Below, piece by piece: positions 1-7,971 of a DNA stretch of 36,164 nucleotides. The notes under the pieces were generated by a model. That model made no database searches and was not told the origin of the DNA. It saw nothing but the letters and a program-made list of their open reading frames with translations. Position numbers and translations under genes: made by a program. This DNA is from Acidobacteriota bacterium (GTDB taxonomy: Bacteria; Acidobacteriota; Holophagae; Holophagales; Holophagaceae), in NCBI GenBank assembly GCA_021802985.1, contig JAJZQW010000020.1:1-36164 (forward strand). The letters run 5' to 3'. How positions within the stretch are numbered: the stretch's first letter is position 1; every line of letters begins with the position of its first letter.

Positions 1-45
1 ACGCCGCCAGCGTTCATTCTGAGCCAGGATCAAACTCTCAAGTTT
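1..45 (-). rRNA. rrs: 16S ribosomal RNA, 5' end (partial)
   Basis: The complement carries the universal 16S start: the 27F primer site (AGAGTTTGATCCTGGCTCAG) followed by AATGAACGCTGGCGGCGT. The AGAGTTTG motif begins at position 38, so by E. coli numbering the mature 5' end is near position 45. The gene runs off the left edge of the window. It is divergent from trmFO. Confidence 0.97.
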
Positions 46-174
46 CATTCCTGAACCCTCAAACCCTTGGAACTCTCGTCCCTCGGGCCAATGTTCTGGT
101 CGTTATCTCTGATTCCATGAACCATCCCTCTAGGACAATCCACAAAACCCTCAAAGGCTTCCTATCTTCTATCC

Positions 175-186
175 GGTTTTCAAAGA
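175..186 (-). promoter_or_regulatory. boxA-like antitermination element of the rRNA leader
   Basis: The minus strand reads TCTTTGAAAACC about 130 bases upstream of the 16S 5' end. This resembles the boxA sequence (NusB/S10 binding) found in rRNA leaders, for instance the CTTTGAAAAC form of Firmicutes. It is recognised by motif and position only. Confidence 0.5.
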
Positions 187-249
187 CGCCCCCGGAACCT
201 CACTCTTCCCCGTCCCGGCTCCCCGCAGCCTCAACTGCGCAGGACAGCC

Positions 250-277
250 AGAATACCTCATTCCAAAGCCAAGGCAA
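250..277 (-). promoter_or_regulatory. Candidate sigma-70-type promoter of the rRNA operon
   Basis: On the minus strand TTGCCT (272-277) and TATTCT (250-255) are separated by 16 bases, upstream of the boxA-like element and the 16S gene. This is a plausible -35/-10 pair. The rest of the 46-329 stretch holds no convincing gene: the in-frame extension of trmFO through it lacks family sequence. Confidence 0.4.
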
Positions 278-329
278 GCGGAAAAATTCTGCGGGCCGCA
301 GGCAGGTAGAATCCCCTTCTGGAGGAACC

Positions 330-1676
330 GTGTTCCACGTCATCGGCGCCGGCCTCGCCGGCTCGGAAGCGGCTTGGCAACTGGCTGAACGAGGTTTCCG
401 GGTACGCCTCTCCGAGATGCGTCCGCGGTGGATTACGCCCGCCCACCTCACAGATGGTGCCGCCGAGATGGTCTGCTCGAATTCCTTCAAGAGCGACGAT
501 CCGCACTCCGCCACGGGAATCCTCAAGGCGGAGATGCGCCGCATGGGCTCGCTCATCCTCCGCTGCGCCGAATCCACCCGCGTCCCCGCCGGAAACAGCC
601 TCGCGGTGGATCGCGAGGCCTTCTCCTCCGCCGTCACCACCGCGCTGAGGACCCATCCGAACATCCTCTGGGATGAAGCCCGGGTGGAGGCTCCCACGCT
701 GGACGAACCAACCCTGATCGCCACGGGCCCCCTCACCGCTGACCCGCTGGCTGACTGGCTTTCCAGGACCACGGGGAGGGGGCGGCTTCACTTCTACGAT
801 GCCATTGCGCCGATCGTGGAACGGGATTCCATCGACATGGGCATCGCGTGGAAGGCCTCCCGCTATGACAAGGGGGGCGCGGACTTCATCAACTGTCCGC
901 TCGACTCGGACCAGTACGAGCGCTTCATCGATGCCCTGCTTTCGGCCGAACGCGCCCCCCTGCACGACATCGACACGCCTTATTTCGAGGCCTGCCTTCC
1001 CATCGAGGTCATGGCGGATCGTGGCCGGGAGACGCTCCGCCACGGCCCCATGAAGCCGGTCGGCCTGGATGATCCGCGCACCGGGCGCTGGCCCCATGCC
1101 GTCGTCCAGCTTCGCCAGGACACCCTCGCCGGTGAGCACTACAACCTGGTCGGCTTCCAGACCCGTCTGAAGTGGGGCGCGCAACGGGAGGTGCTGCGGC
1201 TGATCCCCGGCCTTGCCGACGCCGAGTTCGCCCGATTCGGAAGCATCCATCGCAATACCTACATCCAGGCGCCGAAAATTATTGATGCGACACTTGCTGT
1301 CAAAACCATCCCGGATCTCTGGATCGCAGGCCAGCTCGCCGGCGTGGAGGGCTACCTCGAATCCGCAGCCGCAGGACTTGCGGCCGCCTTTGCCATGGAC
1401 CGTTCCGCGAAGCACCTTCCACCCTTGCCGTTCCCGCAAGACACCATGATCGGGAGCCTGCTCCACTACTTGGCGCATGCGGCCCCAGAAGACTTCGCGC
1501 CCACGAATGCCATGATTGGGCTGCTCCCACCCCTGCCCGAAGGAACCCTGGATCTCCGAGGCCTCAAGCGGTCCGGGGGTGCTCGCGCCGTCAAGGTTGC
1601 CAAAGGGGAGGCCCATCGGGAACGGGCCCTCCTGTCCCTGGAACAACATCTCCTCGCCATTGGAGTTCCCGCATGA
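330..1676 (+). CDS. trmFO: TrmFO, folate/FAD-dependent tRNA (uracil-5-)-methyltransferase
   Basis: TrmFO methylates U54 in the T-loop of tRNA using methylenetetrahydrofolate and FADH2. The GTG start at 330 is chosen because GGAGGA lies four bases upstream and the protein then begins directly with the FAD-binding strand VIGAGLAGSEAAW. An upstream in-frame ATG at 117 would add about 70 unrelated residues. The resulting 448 aa is the usual family length. Family marks include MVCSNSFKSDD near residue 50, a Cys in DFINCPL, and the C-terminal FAD segment IAGQLAGVEGYLESAAAGLAAA. The stop overlaps the next gene's start (ATGA), so the two are probably co-transcribed. Confidence 0.95.
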   Translation: MFHVIGAGLAGSEAAWQLAERGFRVRLSEMRPRWITPAHLTDGAAEMVCSNSFKSDDPHSATGILKAEMRRMGSLILRCAESTRVPAGNSLAVDREAFSSAVTTALRTHPNILWDEARVEAPTLDEPTLIATGPLTADPLADWLSRTTGRGRLHFYDAIAPIVERDSIDMGIAWKASRYDKGGADFINCPLDSDQYERFIDALLSAERAPLHDIDTPYFEACLPIEVMADRGRETLRHGPMKPVGLDDPRTGRWPHAVVQLRQDTLAGEHYNLVGFQTRLKWGAQREVLRLIPGLADAEFARFGSIHRNTYIQAPKIIDATLAVKTIPDLWIAGQLAGVEGYLESAAAGLAAAFAMDRSAKHLPPLPFPQDTMIGSLLHYLAHAAPEDFAPTNAMIGLLPPLPEGTLDLRGLKRSGGARAVKVAKGEAHRERALLSLEQHLLAIGVPA

Positions 1677-3058
1677 AGCGGTTCCTGTCCCCGATCATCG
1701 GCCTCCTCGTCCTGCTCGCACTGGGCCTGGGCGCGCGCTGGGCTTTGAGCCGGCCTGCGCCTCACCTCAGCCAAGAGGGCGACCGATCCCCGTTCCTGGT
1801 CCAACCCATCGGCGTCGGGGAATCCATCGAGTTCCACCCCTCCGAGATCCCCATCCGGAACCTCATCTGGTCACGGCCGCTGCCTGGAGGCGCCGTCGTG
1901 GCTCAGTTGCTCACCCAATCGAACCGTCAGCAGGCCCTGCTTTTCGTGGACGGGAAGCTGGACACCACCCTCACGCTGGACCGCCCCGGGGACGTGCCGG
2001 AGAACGTCTTCAATTTTGCGGAACTCGAGGATGCGGCCCTGCTGCCGGGCAAGACCCTCCTGCTGCTCTACCGCACCTCGGTCGCCGGCGAACTTCCCGT
2101 GCTCATCGCCTGGGATTTCCAGCGGGGCGGGATCCAGTGGGCCTACCGCGGGGCCGGAACCAGACTGGCGCTCTCACCCGAAGGCCAGAGCGCCTTCCTC
2201 TTCGGTCCGGGGACACCCGTCCAGATCCTCGCACTCCGTGGCAGGAATGGGGCGCTGGCTTCGGCCCCGAAGGCCAAAAAGGTCGACCTCCCCCTGGACA
2301 TGGCCGGCCCCACGGACCTCCTCCCCACGGGCCCTGCTGACTTCCTGGTCACCGAAGCCGCCGGCCTCGCCGCATGGAAGGGCGGAGCCTGGATCCGGAC
2401 GCCCGCGCCCTCCCCCTCGCCGCTGGGATTCACCCCTCCCACAGGCAGCCTCGCCCGGACGGGACGAACCCTCTGGTGGCAGCCAGAGGCCGGCCAGCTT
2501 CTCCAGGTGGCCGCCGATGCCAGCATCATCGTCAGCCAGAAGCTGACGGATCTCATCCAGGGCCCCCATGATCGGGACGCAGCCCTGCTTCACCTGCTCG
2601 GATCGGATCCCCAGGGAAACCTGTGGTTCGCCCCGATCGCCCCTGGCTTCGAGGCGCCGCCCTCACCCACTGTGCCAGCGATTCCCACGCCCGACGTGCC
2701 CGTTCCCCCGACGCCCGCCTCCGCTCCCAGCCCGGCCTCTGCGAACGCCCAGCTCGGCCCTGGAATCGCAGCGCCACCCCCTCCCGTGACAGCCACGCCT
2801 CCCGCCCCATCCCTGCAGGAGGTCTGGGATCCCTATCTCAAGGCCGGTCTGGATCGTCTCTACTGCTGGAAACCCGGGAGCCCAGGGATGCAGGGGTTCG
2901 CCTGGACCTCCACCTGGAAGCAGCTCGGGGCCCCGTCCTATCTGACCGTCCCCACCGGGGACGGCGGACTCATCCCCGCCTCGGGAGGCTTTCTCCTGGG
3001 CGGTCAGGAACGGCGCTGGTGGCTGCCGCTCGGGTCCGTGCCGATGAATCAGATGTAA
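1673..3058 (+). CDS. Membrane-anchored protein of unknown function with proline-rich linker
   Basis: 461 aa, not recognised. Residues 1-25 form a lysine/arginine-started hydrophobic segment (SPIIGLLVLLALGLGA), a signal anchor or uncleaved signal. About 300 residues follow with repeated short beta-like stretches (for instance LPVLIAWDF, RLALSPEGQSAFLFG) reminiscent of a beta-propeller, though no repeat family can be named. Residues near 330-385 are a Pro/Ala-rich linker, followed by a short Trp-rich C-terminal domain. Translation is probably coupled to trmFO through the ATGA overlap. The end overlaps flgL tail to tail by 10 bases. It is probably extracytoplasmic (inference). Confidence 0.8.
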   Translation: MKRFLSPIIGLLVLLALGLGARWALSRPAPHLSQEGDRSPFLVQPIGVGESIEFHPSEIPIRNLIWSRPLPGGAVVAQLLTQSNRQQALLFVDGKLDTTLTLDRPGDVPENVFNFAELEDAALLPGKTLLLLYRTSVAGELPVLIAWDFQRGGIQWAYRGAGTRLALSPEGQSAFLFGPGTPVQILALRGRNGALASAPKAKKVDLPLDMAGPTDLLPTGPADFLVTEAAGLAAWKGGAWIRTPAPSPSPLGFTPPTGSLARTGRTLWWQPEAGQLLQVAADASIIVSQKLTDLIQGPHDRDAALLHLLGSDPQGNLWFAPIAPGFEAPPSPTVPAIPTPDVPVPPTPASAPSPASANAQLGPGIAAPPPPVTATPPAPSLQEVWDPYLKAGLDRLYCWKPGSPGMQGFAWTSTWKQLGAPSYLTVPTGDGGLIPASGGFLLGGQERRWWLPLGSVPMNQM

Positions 3059-3960
3059 TTGAACAGGCTCTGTTGGCCGTTGGTCTTGGCCAGGGTACTG
3101 AGGGTGGCCGACTGGACGGTCTGGTCGCTCGTAAGCTGGGTGATTGCACTTGGATAATTCGTATCCTGAATGCCGTTTTGCAATTCTTGCAGGGTGAGGT
3201 TGTACCCCGAGAGCATGGTCTGGAGGTTGGTCAGCCCGGTTTGACGTGCACCCAGGTCGGTCTGCACCTTCGTGACCGACGAGAGGATGCCCTGAAGGTT
3301 GGTGTAGGCCGTCTGGATCTGAGCCGTATTGTTGGCACTGAGCCCATCCCTCAGATCCGTCACGGCCTGGAAAAGATCCGTCGAGGATCCCTGCCCGCCC
3401 GTTCCGAAGAAGGCCGTGCTTCCAGGGATGTTGGTCGTCACGCTGGTGCCCACGGACACATTCAGATTGATGGAGCCGGTATCCCCGGCGTAGGTGATCG
3501 GGCCGGCGGCAGGCCCACTGAACGGCTGGGTCTGGGTCTGGGTCCCCGAGAACAGATACTTCCCCTGGGACTGCGTGTTGGCCATCGCGACCAGGTTGGT
3601 ACGGATGGCATCGACCTCGGCGGAAAGGGAGGCGTTCCCCGCCGCGCCCGTGGTTGAACTGAGCCCCTGCTGCGCCAGCTGTTCGAGTCGGGTAATCGAG
3701 TTGATGACGGATCCCACGACAGTCGTTGCGGATTGCAGGAATGCATTGGCACTGTTCGCCTGACTCTGGAATTCCGTGTTGGACTGGATGGAGGTCCCCA
3801 GTTCGACAACACTCGCTGCGCCCGCCGGATTATCGCCGGGGTTGTTGATGCTCAGACCCGAGCTGATCGACAGCGTGTTCTGGGCGATGCGATCCTGAGT
3901 GCGCTGGAGCCCCAGAAGCATCTGGCGCGTCTGGATGCTGCTTGGCATGCGGATGGACAT
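3049..3960 (-). CDS. flgL: FlgL, flagellar hook-filament junction protein (HAP3)
   Basis: FlgL joins the hook to the flagellin filament together with FlgK. The 303-aa protein has the flagellin-like N-terminal helix (MPSSIQTRQMLLGLQRTQDRI, then SSGLSINNPGDNPAGA) and a C-terminal helix ending in LAKTNGQQSLFNYI, which pack into the D0/D1 core. The shorter middle region is typical of FlgL rather than flagellin. An AGGGTGAG ribosome site precedes the ATG at 3960. It lies 20 bases after flgK and is the last gene of the flagellar run. Confidence 0.93.
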   Translation of the reverse strand: MSIRMPSSIQTRQMLLGLQRTQDRIAQNTLSISSGLSINNPGDNPAGAASVVELGTSIQSNTEFQSQANSANAFLQSATTVVGSVINSITRLEQLAQQGLSSTTGAAGNASLSAEVDAIRTNLVAMANTQSQGKYLFSGTQTQTQPFSGPAAGPITYAGDTGSINLNVSVGTSVTTNIPGSTAFFGTGGQGSSTDLFQAVTDLRDGLSANNTAQIQTAYTNLQGILSSVTKVQTDLGARQTGLTNLQTMLSGYNLTLQELQNGIQDTNYPSAITQLTSDQTVQSATLSTLAKTNGQQSLFNYI

Positions 3961-3980
3961 GGCTCACCCTTTCCCTGGAA

Positions 3981-5498
3981 TCACTGACCGAAGGTTGTCA
4001 CCAACTGCTGCATCATCTGATTGATGACCGTGATGAAGCGAGCGGAGGCCTGGTACCCCTGCTGGAGGGTCATCATGGAGGCAGCCTCCTCGTTGAGATC
4101 CACGCCGGAGACGCTGTCCCTCTGCGATTGGAGCGCAGTCACCAGATTCTGCTGGGTCGTGCTTTGTGCGTTCAGGGACTGGACCGCGGTCCCGACGCTT
4201 CCCACGAAGCTGCTCACGACGGTGCTGTAGGAGGAGCCGAGGACCACACCGGCGGCATTGGCCCCACCCGTGAACTGGAGACCGGCCAAGGCGTTGGCAT
4301 TGGTGTTGTCCCCAGGCGCCGCGGTGACGGCCGGCGGGGTCGGAGGCCCGGCGGCGGCGATGAGGTTGGGATTGGCCACCAGGGCCGCATTGACGGCCAG
4401 GGCATTGACCATGCCCCTGTAGTTGGGGGGAGTGATGGTGGGATCGTTCGGGAGGCCTGCCACTTGGCCGAGGGGCAGGTTGGTGGCTGCGTAATTGCCG
4501 ATCCCCCCCTGGAAGAAATCCGTGTTGGTGGTGGTCCCATCCAGGGCATAGCCCTGGCGATGCTGCAGATTCACCTGGCTGGTGATGCCCGCGGCCAGCG
4601 TATCGAGCTGGGTCTGATAACCCGCGTAGATGTTGTCACGAAGATCCAGCTGGGCACCCAGCGAGCCGTTGGCGATCTTGGAGGTCACAGGCACGGTGAT
4701 CCCGCCCATGTTGGCATCCACTCGGAGGAGGCCACCCAGGGCCGCATCGGGAGTCGTGCTCAACTGGTAGGAGGTATTCCCATTCACAAGGGCCGCGGCG
4801 CCCGAATCGAGGGTGATCTGGTACTCCCCGCGGGAACCCTGGGTGACGTTGATGCCCACCAGCTGGGCGAGCTGTTTCGTAAGGGCCGTTCGCTGATCCC
4901 AGGCGTCGTTCTGGGTGGCCGGCGTGGGCGTCGACGTGATCGTCTGGTTCAATTGGGCGATCTGGCTGGTGAGATTGTTTACCTGGCTGACCAGGTTCTT
5001 CACAGACAGATCAGCGGTGTTGCGCTGGTCCTCCAGGATCCGGTACTGGGATTGGAGTCCCGTGATCATGGTCTGGGCTCGGCCAATCAGGTTGGTGCGA
5101 AGGGACGAGTCCTCTGGCTGGGCGGCCAGCGCCTGGAAGCCCTGGAAGAACGCCTGGATCTGGGCGGCAATGCCCGAGCTGCTGGAGTCGCCCAGCACCG
5201 GCGCAATGGCATTGAGCCCTGCATAGCGATCTGAGGAGCCCGAGTGCTTGGCCGTTTCGTTGTAAAGCTGGAGGTCGAGGAACTGGTTGCGAATCCCCTG
5301 CACGGTGTTGAGACCCACACCGGTTCCGAAATAGACACCCCCCTGGATCAGCGATTGGCTGGAGGAGAGATCCGCCACCTGCCGGGAGTAGCTCGGTGTG
5401 TTGACATTGGAGATGTTGTTGCCCACCACATTGAGGGCCGATTGCTGGGCCTGCAGGCCCGACAACCCGACATAGAGACCTGCGTTGAGTCCTGGCAT
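3981..5498 (-). CDS. flgK: FlgK, flagellar hook-associated protein 1
   Basis: HAP1 is the first hook-filament junction protein, exported by the flagellar type III system. The 505 aa open with the axial-family helix LYVGLSGLQAQQSALNVVGNNISNVNTPSYSRQ, containing the hallmark NNISNVNTPSYSR. The end GVDLNEEAASMMTLQQGYQASARFITVINQMM is the conserved C-terminal axial motif. GGGGGAGG precedes the ATG at 5498. FlgN, its export chaperone, is encoded immediately upstream. Confidence 0.96.
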   Translation of the reverse strand: MPGLNAGLYVGLSGLQAQQSALNVVGNNISNVNTPSYSRQVADLSSSQSLIQGGVYFGTGVGLNTVQGIRNQFLDLQLYNETAKHSGSSDRYAGLNAIAPVLGDSSSSGIAAQIQAFFQGFQALAAQPEDSSLRTNLIGRAQTMITGLQSQYRILEDQRNTADLSVKNLVSQVNNLTSQIAQLNQTITSTPTPATQNDAWDQRTALTKQLAQLVGINVTQGSRGEYQITLDSGAAALVNGNTSYQLSTTPDAALGGLLRVDANMGGITVPVTSKIANGSLGAQLDLRDNIYAGYQTQLDTLAAGITSQVNLQHRQGYALDGTTTNTDFFQGGIGNYAATNLPLGQVAGLPNDPTITPPNYRGMVNALAVNAALVANPNLIAAAGPPTPPAVTAAPGDNTNANALAGLQFTGGANAAGVVLGSSYSTVVSSFVGSVGTAVQSLNAQSTTQQNLVTALQSQRDSVSGVDLNEEAASMMTLQQGYQASARFITVINQMMQQLVTTFGQ

Positions 5499-5507
5499 GG
5501 CCTCCCC

Positions 5508-5803
5508 CTATACCTTTCCCTGGACCCTGGAGGCCAGCGCGGGGCCACCCGCGAATTGGCCATCCCGGCCGTAGCCCGTGCCCCCCGAAGGCCCATGAGG
5601 GTGGCCCGGAGAGGGGCCTGGAGGCCGTTCACCAGGGCATGGATGGAGGCGACCTTCCGCTGGAGCGCCAAGGCGCCCACCCGGTCCTCGGGCCAGCCCA
5701 CCAGCTCAGACCAGCGAATCGAGGCCAGCAGGCCCATGGGATCCTCGCCGGCGATCAACCGGGCTTCCAGGGTGTCCAGAAGGTCGGGCACGGCGTGCAG
5801 CAT
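5508..5803 (-). pseudogene. flgN: FlgN-like flagellar export chaperone, apparently frameshifted
   Basis: FlgN binds FlgK/FlgL before export. An ATG at 5803 with GGAGGAGG upstream opens a helical protein (MLHAVPDLLDTLEARLIAGE). The frame stays aligned until a run of six G on the coding strand (5581-5586). Past it the original frame gives low-quality sequence and runs about 150 bases into flgK. One extra G, or a -1 slip, restores GGTGYGRDGQFAGG and a TAG at 5510-5508, nine bases before flgK; a YGxDGQ-like tail fits the FlgN family. The corrected product is about 98 aa. The cause may be a sequencing error in a homopolymer, a slippage-controlled gene, or true decay. Confidence 0.7.
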
Positions 5804-5835
5804 GATGGGCCTCCTCCGGAAACCTTCGGCAAGGC

Positions 5836-6147
5836 TCAAGCCAAGAGGTCCACGTGGGAGCCGGCACCCTCTGCCGGGTCCTGGGCCGGGGCTTCGCTTT
5901 CTGCCTCCCCCGGGTGATCCGAACCCTGTCCTGGCTGGCGCCCGTTCCTTTCCCGCTCGGCCAGCCGGAGGACATCCGCCTCCTCGACGTCGGGCACGTC
6001 CACGAGGGCCTCCGCCAGCTTGGCGTCGAAGCTCTGCTTCCGGGCCTGTTCCTGCTGGACCAGACCATGGCCCTCCGCCGCCAGACGAACGCTTTCGACC
6101 GAAGCGGTCTGGAAAATCTGGCGCTGTACCAGGGGCGTGATCATCAC
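5836..6147 (-). CDS. Small hypothetical protein of the flagellar cluster
   Basis: 103 aa, not recognised. The N-terminal half is a predicted amphipathic helix rich in Q, E, R and A (VQRQIFQTASVESVRLAAEG, then QEQARKQSFDAKLAEALVDV). The C-terminal half is acidic, Gly/Pro/Glu-rich and probably disordered. There is no signal peptide or membrane segment. It lies between flgM and flgN in the same orientation, so a cytoplasmic role in flagellar assembly or export is likely by context only. The start is uncertain: GTG at 6147 and ATG at 6144 both lie very close to a GAGGT. Confidence 0.65.
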   Translation of the reverse strand: MMITPLVQRQIFQTASVESVRLAAEGHGLVQQEQARKQSFDAKLAEALVDVPDVEEADVLRLAERERNGRQPGQGSDHPGEAESEAPAQDPAEGAGSHVDLLA

Positions 6148-6168
6148 CTCACAACGGGGACCGCACGG

Positions 6169-6474
6169 CTAGGAGTTGGAGCTCCCCGCCAGGTGCTCAC
6201 GAATGAGCCCCTCGGCCACTGCCTCTCCGTCGGGGTGATAGGCGTCCGCATCCATCTGACTCTTGAGGGCTTCCACCTTCTCGGTCCGGATGTCCGGGGT
6301 CACGGCCAGGACTTCCTGCGCCACGGCCACGAGCCGGGCGGAGGACGACACCTGGAAGGCGTCCGAAACGGTGGCGGGCCCCTGGGAAGCGCCGACGGCC
6401 GACGATGGCGAAGCCTTCGAGCCGCTGGGCCCCTGGGTTCCGCCGACACTGCCGGTCTTGCCGCTGATGCGCAT
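6169..6474 (-). CDS. flgM: FlgM, anti-sigma-28 factor
   Basis: FlgM holds FliA (sigma-28) inactive until the hook is finished and FlgM is exported. From the ATG at 6474, preceded by GAGGTG, the product is 101 aa. The N-terminal half is Gly/Ser-rich and disordered, as in the family. The C-terminal half carries the sigma-binding segment VSSSARLVAVAQEVLAV and the conserved IRTEKVEALKSQMDADAYHP with AVAEGLIREHL. A longer frame opening at 6555 would run back through the flgJ end and is rejected. A sigma-28-like promoter lies just upstream. Confidence 0.9.
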   Translation of the reverse strand: MRISGKTGSVGGTQGPSGSKASPSSAVGASQGPATVSDAFQVSSSARLVAVAQEVLAVTPDIRTEKVEALKSQMDADAYHPDGEAVAEGLIREHLAGSSNS

Positions 6475-6493
6475 ATTCACCTCGACCCCTTGC

Positions 6494-6520
6494 GTATCGG
6501 CAGTTTGCCCGGAATCTTCA
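6494..6520 (-). promoter_or_regulatory. Candidate sigma-28 (FliA) promoter for flgM-orf-flgN-flgK-flgL
   Basis: The minus strand reads TGAA (6520-6517), exactly 15 bases, then GCCGATAC (6501-6494). The consensus is TAAA-N15-GCCGATAA. It overlaps the flgJ stop codon and ends about 20 bases before the flgM ATG. All the genes behind it are late flagellar genes. Confidence 0.75.
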
Positions 6521-6856
6521 ACCCTTGGGCAAGGCCTTTGGATTCTTGCTCGCATCCTCCCGGGACCAGGCCTCCTTCAACCGATCCGCCAGCCCCCAGC
6601 CCTTGCCAGAGCTGGCGGCCTTGTCGGCCACGGCCTGGTCCAGCAAATACTCATAGGTGGAGCGGGATTGGCCCGAATCCCCGAAGAGACCCGAGGGTTG
6701 CACCGTCTTGCGCATCGATTGGAAGAGCAGGCTCATGACCATCCCCTCGAACTGCTGGGCGGCCTTGTCCGTCTTGTCCGTGGCCGCGGGCACCCGTTCG
6801 GCCCCCTGACCGAGTGCGACCGCATCCACCGTGGGTAGCGCCACCGGCCCGCTCAC
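6518..6856 (-). CDS. flgJ: FlgJ-type rod-binding protein (single domain)
   Basis: 112 aa matching the N-terminal rod-binding domain of FlgJ: AAQQFEGMVMSLLFQSMRKT, then STYEYLLDQAVADKAASSGKGWGLADRL. FlgJ acts as a scaffold or cap for rod assembly. The muramidase domain found in Proteobacteria is absent, as in many other phyla, so wall hydrolysis would need another enzyme. The GTG start at 6856 overlaps the flgI stop (GTGA), pointing to translational coupling. Confidence 0.88.
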   Translation of the reverse strand: MSGPVALPTVDAVALGQGAERVPAATDKTDKAAQQFEGMVMSLLFQSMRKTVQPSGLFGDSGQSRSTYEYLLDQAVADKAASSGKGWGLADRLKEAWSREDASKNPKALPKG

Positions 6857-7962
6857 AGGATCCTCAGCTCAGCCTGAAGGGCGCCCGCCTCTTTCATGGC
6901 CTGGAGGATCGCCACCAAGTCGCTGGAACTCACGCCCATGGCATTGAGCCGCTCCGCCAGCTTGCCCACGCTCACGCCGGGCTCGATCGACAGGGTCTTG
7001 GGCTTTTCCTCCTTCACCGTCACGTCCTTCTTGACGGCCGTCACCGTCTTGCCCTGGCTGAAGGGCGCCGGCTGGCTCACCAGGGGCGTGGAACTGACCA
7101 CGATGCTCAGGCCTCCCTGGACGATGCTCACGGCCCCGATCCTTACATCGGAACCCAGAATCACGGTTCCGGTCCGCTCGTTCACCACCACCCGGGCAAT
7201 GGATTGCAGCTGCACCGGAAGGTTCTCGAGGCGGGCCACCAGTTCCACCGCGCGGCCTTGATACGCCTTCGGAATCTGGATATCCACCGTGCGGGCGTCC
7301 AGGGGCTGAGCCACCTGCTCGCCCAATTCCGCGTTGATGGCGCGGACGACCCGCACCGCCGTGGTGAAGTCCTCCTCCATCAGGTTGTAGCGGAGGGTGG
7401 CCCGGTTGTTGAAATTGCCGCCCACTTCGCGCTCGATGAGGCCGCCCTCCGGCACGCGCCCCACGTTGGGAAAGTTCTTGGTGACCGAGGCCCCCCCTGC
7501 GGAAGCGGAGAATCCGCCCACCAGCAGGGGGCCCTGGGCCACGGCATAGGTCTGTCCATCGGGGCCCTGGAGGCCCGTCATGAGAAGCACGCCCCCCGCG
7601 AGGGACTTGGCGTCCCCCGTACTGGAGACCGTCACGTCGATCCTTGATCCGGCCCGGGCGAAGGGCGGCAGTTCCGCCGTCACCATGACGCCCGCCACAT
7701 TCTTCACTTTCACCGTGGCCGGATTGATGGTCAGCCCCTGCCGGGACATGAGGTTGGTCAGGGACTGGACCGTGAATTTGGTCTGGTCCTTGTCTCCCGT
7801 ACCATCCAGGCCCACCACGACGCCATAGCCCAGAAGCTGGTTGCCACGGACACCCTGGAGCTGGGCCACATCCTTCAGCCGGGATTCAAACTTCTTTTCG
7901 GGGATCACGGCATCCGCACCCATCAGGGCAAGGGTCGCGAGGAAGAGGGCAGCGACGCGCAT
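6853..7962 (-). CDS. flgI: FlgI, flagellar P-ring protein
   Basis: FlgI forms the periplasmic ring around the rod. The 369 aa begin with a Sec signal (MRVAALFLATLALMGADA). Conserved stretches follow: LKDVAQLQGVRGNQLLGYGVVVGLDGTGD near the N-terminus, NVAGVMVTAELPPFARAGSRIDVTVSSTGDAKSL in the middle, and RTGTVILGSDVRIGAVSI. The C-terminus ends LVAILQAMKEAGALQAELRIL. An AGGAGG lies before the ATG. It is preceded by flgH and overlaps flgJ. A P-ring implies a didermic cell. Confidence 0.97.
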   Translation of the reverse strand: MRVAALFLATLALMGADAVIPEKKFESRLKDVAQLQGVRGNQLLGYGVVVGLDGTGDKDQTKFTVQSLTNLMSRQGLTINPATVKVKNVAGVMVTAELPPFARAGSRIDVTVSSTGDAKSLAGGVLLMTGLQGPDGQTYAVAQGPLLVGGFSASAGGASVTKNFPNVGRVPEGGLIEREVGGNFNNRATLRYNLMEEDFTTAVRVVRAINAELGEQVAQPLDARTVDIQIPKAYQGRAVELVARLENLPVQLQSIARVVVNERTGTVILGSDVRIGAVSIVQGGLSIVVSSTPLVSQPAPFSQGKTVTAVKKDVTVKEEKPKTLSIEPGVSVGKLAERLNAMGVSSSDLVAILQAMKEAGALQAELRIL

Positions 7963-7971
7963 GGAAGCCTC

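Noticed and set aside
117-329. N-terminal extension of trmFO from ATG 117
   Set aside because: It covers the rRNA leader, lacks family sequence, and a GTG with a strong ribosome site at 330 starts directly at the FAD motif.
3942-5234. Long plus-strand frame opposite flgK
   Set aside because: It is the antisense shadow of flgK; its protein is low-complexity H/G/R-rich and has no family features.
5348-5507. Long unshifted flgN frame overlapping flgK
   Set aside because: Sequence quality drops after the G6 run, and a single-base correction gives a proper end just before flgK.
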